From Arcuatula senhousia (Eukaryota; Mollusca; Bivalvia; Mytilida; Mytilidae), in NCBI GenBank assembly GCA_963971305.1, contig OZ020307.1, positions 50,837,702 to 50,901,701 of the forward strand: 64,000 nt of DNA, written 5' to 3'. Both the position numbers and the translations under genes were made by a program. This document shows positions 58,870-64,000 of the stretch, one piece after another. The notes beneath the pieces are model-generated. The model worked only from the letters and a program-made list of their open reading frames with translations, was not told the DNA's origin and did no database searches. How positions within the stretch are numbered: position 1 is the first letter of the stretch; each line of letters opens with the position of its first letter.

Positions 58870-59021
58870 ATTTGTCTCCAGCCTGTTTTTAATTGTAAAA
58901 TATGGAACATTTTAGCTGTGTATAGTGGAACTGTTTTATTGAGTCACTGACAACAGTGCGAATATACTCAAACCTGAGTCCAGCACTTACAGAAGATGAT
59001 GATGATGATGATGATGATGAT
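58870..59021 (+). repeat. LINE 3' UTR ending in (GAT)n
   Basis: Short noncoding stretch after the LINE frame, ending in nine GAT units (58994-59021), a typical microsatellite 3' end for this kind of LINE. Confidence 0.75.
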
Positions 59022-60955
59022 CTACATGTAGATAACCCTCCCTAGGATTCTCTCAGTGAGGGTTACGATTCCCGTGTATTGACCTCAAGGGAGCAAAACA
59101 ATTTTCTTTAATATATACTTTAATTAACATGTTGGTATATTTTCATGCAAAATAATGTATTTGAGGATACGCTCAATTCAATTTGTTGATAAGTTTTCAA
59201 ATCTATATTTATCGTTCCGTAATCGTAAAAATTTAGATTAGAATATGATATTTTCACTTCAGCTGATCCTGAGCTTCATGAAGTTCAGGATCAGAAATTT
59301 AATTACATTAATTTCTAAGTAATTAAACATTCAAAAGTCAATTTGATGGATAATGGTGTAAAATAACATACTGAAAGCAAATAATAGAGGGTCTGGGTCA
59401 AAACTAGTCTTTTTAAATGTGTACATGAGCGCCACCAAATGGTTTCGCTTTGCTCCAATTGAAGTAATGGGAGGGATCGTAACCATCACAAAGATAATCG
59501 TAGAGAGGGTTGCGTTATCGTATTGTCTCAAGGGGTGGTGTCTAAAATTTTTAACCTGTACCTGAGAAAATCATATCGAAGAGAATTGAATCATCCTATT
59601 AAACATACGAAATGGCTGAAAATAACAGTGTCGTTCTTGTGAAGATCTAGGATCCTCTCGATTAAACTTTGGTGTTTCTACAGTATATATTCAAATATAA
59701 AAGTATCTTTAGATAGCTGAATTTCTCGTACATTGTTTGATATTATTTTCGAAGTGTTTTATTTATTATTTTGTTTGTAATTTAATAAAATCTGAAGGAT
59801 GATAAAAAATCAAAAATCAAACACCACGCGAACAGACTGATATTTGTCACAATAAACAAATTTCCTTATCGAGAGTTATGGGCCAGCGGGCATCCTGTTA
59901 AAACAGGAAATCGACCAACTTCAAACTGTTAATTAGTTGACTTGAATTTATCAAATTACCTTCAAATTTCACCTGATTATTCTCGAATCATTTTGCTATT
60001 CAACAGTACTAAATAAGATACTATAAGGTAAGATTTGATATGAAATTAATTAGATTTCCAAGAGGTCTATTTCTAAGTTGAAATTGGAAAAAAATGTACG
60101 ACTGACTTTAAACTGTTCCTTTGGAAAAATGTGTGATAAAAATGAAAAGAAAAGTAGTCTAAACAAAGCAGCAAAATATACTCTTTCCAACGATGTATAT
60201 ATTTCATATGTACGATTCATTATGAAAAAGTTTACTCGCTTGTAATGCATGTGCCTATTTCAACAGGCCGAATCTGAATTTACAAATTAGCGCGGAGACG
60301 CTGTTATTTTGAACTTATCGGGAGAGACAAATCTCTTTAGTTTAATTATCTCAGCCTGTACCCATTAGTTAAAATTTCACATATTCGCTTCGACTGTAGA
60401 GAAAATGATGTCAATCATTGTGATATTTGACAAGAGCCTTTTAAATAAAACATTGAATGTTTATATACCTCATAACATATATATCAAAACTAACATTCAT
60501 ATTCTATGTTTTTACTTGATACTTACATTGAAAATTACAATGTACCGGTACCCGATGACATACAGGGTGTTTTCTTATCAAATAATGAACATACATGTAT
60601 TTGGTTTAAACTTGACTTTAAAGTTATGAAAATATATCAGCAATTAGCAGATTAGCATGATTAGTGTATAAAAGTTTTATTTTAAAACAATAACTTCTCA
60701 TTTCACAAATTTTTTTCACTTCATACCAATGGACCTATCAAGATTCGATCCCATGTTTACAAATTACCTGTACCTGATGAAACTACGGGCCAAAGTTTTA
60801 ATTTCTTTAGCACCTTTGTCTTGGTGTAAACTTCCTGTGATTTTAGAAAACATAGGACACAAAGCATGTCTTTTCGTAATATTCTTTTTTTTTCAGAATA
60901 TATACATGAAAGATGCCAGATACAAATTATAAAAGCTAGCTAGACTAAAGAAGTA
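59022..60955. other. 5' flank of the AT-hook gene
   Basis: AT-rich. Weakly inverted stretches with GGTTACGATTCC (59066) and GGATCGTAACC (59475) may be a decayed MITE. A promoter for the gene starting at 60956 must lie here or further left, but no core motif is convincing. Confidence 0.4.
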
Positions 60956-60970
60956 ATGTCATCTAAGGCA
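60956..60970 (+). CDS. AT-hook gene exon 1 (MSSKA)
   Basis: ATG preceded by an in-line TAA overlap and followed by GTAAGT after five codons. Joined by phase 0 to 61481. The smallness makes this the least certain exon of the gene. Confidence 0.7.
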
Positions 60971-63900
60971 GTAAGTGTACATGTAATGTAAAGAAATCAT
61001 ACCTTTTTTTATATGTGCTATAGCTCTTCCGGAGCACCTGAGTTCAATCTTGTTTCGACTGGAGTTCGTGTTGTTGATTGATATTCAGCATGTTCAGTTA
61101 TTTTGTGTGTACATGTTTTACATGTTGTCTGTTTTTGTCCCGTTCCTGTTGGTGTTTACTGGTTTTGTCTCTGTCCTTTCGGACTTTTAATATTTGGATA
61201 CCCCATTGGTACCTCTGCTTCTTTTATACCTGCATGACCTGAACAAAAGTCTTAGACAGGGCAAATGAAAACTAGTTTTAGTAGGAATGGTTTTCATGAT
61301 TAACTTATTTTGATTTATATCTTTGTGTGGTAAATTGTATTTTTACAAAATAAACTGATAGATATTTTTTCAAAATCAAGTTAATAGCTTACTAATTCTG
61401 CAGATTCCTCTTCTTGTACATTCATCTTACTTATATTAACAGATAATTCATGTTATTATAATGACACTTGCATTTGATAGGAGCTCAGTAAAAAGTATTT
61501 AGAACTGAAGAAGAAAATTGAACAAAAAGAGAAGAAACTACAGGTATATTTTGTAAATAAAAATTATGACATTACATGACGTACCATACAGGTACATTGT
61601 AACTGATGATCAAATGAATTGAATCACAACTTGTTTATGTCCCGATTATAGCTGAAATATGCCGACAGAATATTAAGCAAACAACAATCAATCAAATGAA
61701 TTGTTAGGTTATGAGGTTTTAAGGAAACATGTACATCAATTGAATATTTAGGATAAGCTCTAGTAAATTGCAGAAAAAGTACTCATACTTATATAAATTT
61801 ATGTAACATCAAAATGTGGATGATCAATATCAATACCTCATGAAAACCAAAAAAACAATTGACAATAATTTGCATAAAATAAATTAAACCTGCAATGGTC
61901 CTGAATTGGTACAGACGTTTCAACAGAAATAATTGTTTATCTGGATTGATAAAGTGAAACCTGAACTAATTTAAATAAATAAAAAGACAGAAATGTTCAA
62001 AATTTTGAAGCACTGTAGTATTCAAGTATTGTATAAAAAGTACTTTAAAATTTGGTGGCATCAATCATCATTGATTTTGTTATATACAATTATGACTTAT
62101 TGGTTTTAACAAATTGTTTATTGTATAATTTCTTCCTTGTTGGGAATCAATTTCATGCCTGACCCTCAAAAAATCATAAAAATTGATACCCCACAAAAAT
62201 AAATACTTTCACAGTAATATATTAAATTTAGATTGAAAATCCACCAAAGACAATCTTTTAACCATATTGATCATTTGGAAAGCACGACTTGTTAATTGTT
62301 TCTAGAATTCAACTAAAATTTTCACCTGGCCAACTAGTGAGTTGTGGATGAACTAAACTTGACAAAATTCTTCTCAACTCGATTTCGTCAAGTTGGCTAG
62401 TGGCCATTTCCCACACTGTTTATCTAAGTTAAAAACTTCATTCTGTGTATTAAAATGTGCATGTTTATGTTTTTGTCTTTTTCTAGAAGGTGAATAGAGT
62501 CTTAAAAGCCCAAGAACATGTGAAGAAAAAGATAAAAGAATTAAATGGACAAAGCTCTTCTCATAATGAAGATAATTTACAGTCCGAAAAAGTAAAATCG
62601 GATGTAGTTGAAAATGATACCCAAAATTCAAAACAAAATCTTGAAGAAAATTTATCTTCTATACCAAAGACTGAGAGCATAGTTATTGACAGGATTGACA
62701 GTTCTTGCTATGAAGTTCAGGCCAAATATGACTCTGTAGAAATTAAGAATGGGTCAAACAGCAACCTAGAACCTGATCCTAATAGTCTTTCTGAAGAGAA
62801 AGAGAAAAAGTCACAAAGTCAAAATCATACACGTGTTACCGGTCCTCAACAAGAAGTTAAAACAAATCTATTTGCAGACGACACATGTATATCATATTCT
62901 GAAACTTCAAGTCCATTGCATGTAAAAAGTTCTGTCCCAGGACAGTTGGTAAACAGAGGAAGCAATCAGTCAGACAATGCAAATGAGAACCATAGGGGAG
63001 ATTCTGAAGAATCAGCTATTGTTATTGGAGATTCCCAGCCAGTGTCGTCTGCTAATTCTGTCACTGATGGTTCACAAAATTCAAACAAAAGTTCGAAAAA
63101 GAGATTGTCACTGAAAGGAAAGAGAGGAAAAGCAAAACTACATAATGAATGTACTTCTACTAAAGTGGACACTAAGTTAGGAGCTAACAATCAGTTAAAT
63201 ACAGTATCAGTTGACCATAGTCTTAAAGATGACAGCAAAAAGGTTAAATTTCAGAATGAAACTCTTTCATTTGAAGATACAGATAGTATGTCTCTTTTGC
63301 AGCCAAACCAGAAAGTTGATACCAGTAAAAATATTTCTATTGGAAACCAGGTTGTAAACGAAGAATGCACCAAACATTTTGTAGACCAAAATAAAACTGA
63401 TAAGGTTTCCAGTAGCAAGTTAAATGACACATGTTTATTTGATGAAATGCTTCCACAAGAGGCTTCTAAAAAACCAAAGTTGATAGAAACCAAATTTAAA
63501 GAAGGCAAGTCACTAGATGAACACTCTTATGAAAATATATCTGATACATCTCAAGAAACTGTCATCTGTAGCACGCCTGAAAACATACCTACACGCAGAA
63601 GAGGGCGACCTCCTAAATTGAAGTATGGCCAGGTGAACAAGATAAAATTAATACAATCCGAGAAAGAAAGCTCTAGTCAGAAAATTGAGAAATCTGTTAG
63701 TTTATCTAAGCATTTAGCAAAAGAAGAATTGAGTTATCTTAACACAGAATCTCATCATCAAGAAAAACCAAAAGTTATAGAGGTTGGTTGTACTGATTCA
63801 GACAACATGGCCTTCTCAATATCATCACAGGACTCAATAATTTCCACCCAGTCAGATGCTTCTGAATCTATTGGGGTAAAAAGGAAACGAGGTCGCCCCA

Positions 63901-64000
63901 AAAAGAACAGAAGGCGGGGTAGAATAGATGAAATTAGAAAACAACATGACTTAGAGGTAGCATTGGTTCTAGGAAAACAAAAAGTTGATAACAAGGCAAG
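60956..64000 (+). CDS. coiled-coil, AT-hook protein of unknown family (open to right edge)
   Basis: Exons 60956-60970, 61481-61543 and 62488-64000 (continuing), all with AG/GT and phase 0 joins; at least 530 residues. Starts MSSKA|ELSKKYLELKKKIEQ, then Lys/Glu-rich helix through about residue 50, a probable coiled coil. A long Ser/Asn/Glu/Lys-rich disordered region follows, with a basic patch KKRLSLKGKRGKAKL (about 63097). Two AT-hooks: RRRGRPPK (near residue 396) and KRKRGRPKK (near 491), which bind the minor groove of AT-rich DNA, so a nuclear chromatin role is inferred. I do not recognise the family. Divergent from RAB40. The first exon is only 15 bp long. Confidence 0.85.
61021..61224 (+). 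repeat. solo 3' tail of the RT element in AT-hook intron 1
   Basis: Closest solo match to the reference tail: CTCTTCCGGAGCACCTGAGT, GATTGATATTCAG, TGTTTTACATGTTGTCTG, and GGATACCCCATTGGTACC then TCTGCTTCTT. Confidence 0.8.
61481..61543 (+). CDS. AT-hook gene exon 2
   Basis: 21 codons, ELSKKYLELKKKIEQKEKKL plus Q, strongly helical. Acceptor TTGATAG, donor GTATAT. Confidence 0.85.
62488..64000 (+). CDS. AT-hook gene exon 3 (continues past window)
   Basis: Acceptor TTTTCTAG, then KVNRVLKAQEHVKKKIKELN and 504 codons with no stop. Carries both AT-hooks. Confidence 0.9.

Noticed and set aside
59030..59520. Possible MITE with GGTTACGATTCC ends
   Set aside because: Inverted match is short and patchy and no target duplication is visible; left as a note only.

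Overview
The window looks like a piece of an AT-rich bivalve mollusc nuclear genome, probably mytilid-like. The evidence is animal-type spliced genes with short GT..AG-bounded exons, intron lengths up to about 5 kb, a density of hairpin-ended and foldback repeats typical of mussels, a Tc1 transposase, and a Penelope-type reverse transcriptase of the kind abundant in marine invertebrates. The species call is inference; the gene structures were read directly from splice sites and reading phase.

Three protein-coding genes are supported. (1) A minus-strand full-length ABC transporter of subfamily A, closest by recalled motifs to ABCA5. Its start codon is at 30564, and 28 coding exons run leftward to the window edge (1549 complete codons visible, C-terminus missing). 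The order is TM1, small extracellular domain 1, TM block 1, NBD1, regulatory region, TM7, small extracellular domain 2, TM block 2, acidic linker, NBD2. All 27 internal junctions keep phase. (2) A minus-strand RAB40-type GTPase with a SOCS box and a CaaX end, complete in six exons (52250-56509, 284 aa). (3) A plus-strand gene starting at 60956 and open to the right edge, encoding a coiled-coil N-terminus, a long Ser/Glu/Lys-rich disordered region and two AT-hooks. I do not recognise its family. Genes 2 and 3 are divergent, separated by 4.4 kb of nested repeats.

Most of the rest is mobile DNA. Within ABCA5 introns lie an intact DD34E Tc1-like transposon (14884-16253), several members of hairpin-ended repeat families (726-844, 3487-4674, 7776-8796, 20143-22018, 27455-28170 and others), a tRNA-derived SINE candidate, and a MITE. 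Between 30.6 and 49.8 kb there are foldback and inverted-repeat elements (31208-32587, 39305-39457, 42194-43004), pogo-like, hAT-like and piggyBac-like MITEs with visible target duplications, two head-to-tail hairpin-family copies (32829-35745), and a 3.5 kb inverted-repeat-bounded block (43842-47389) holding a broken Penelope-type RT. Solo copies of that RT element's 3' tail are scattered at six further places. At 57.0-59.0 kb a LINE relic is split by an element whose ends are repeated GGACATTTCGGCACC-like units.

I see no operon, CRISPR array or prokaryotic system. The best candidates for something under-described are the modular repeat superfamily that shares a GACG-type run followed by a 3' stem-loop, the 811 bp palindrome, and the inverted-repeat-bounded RT block.
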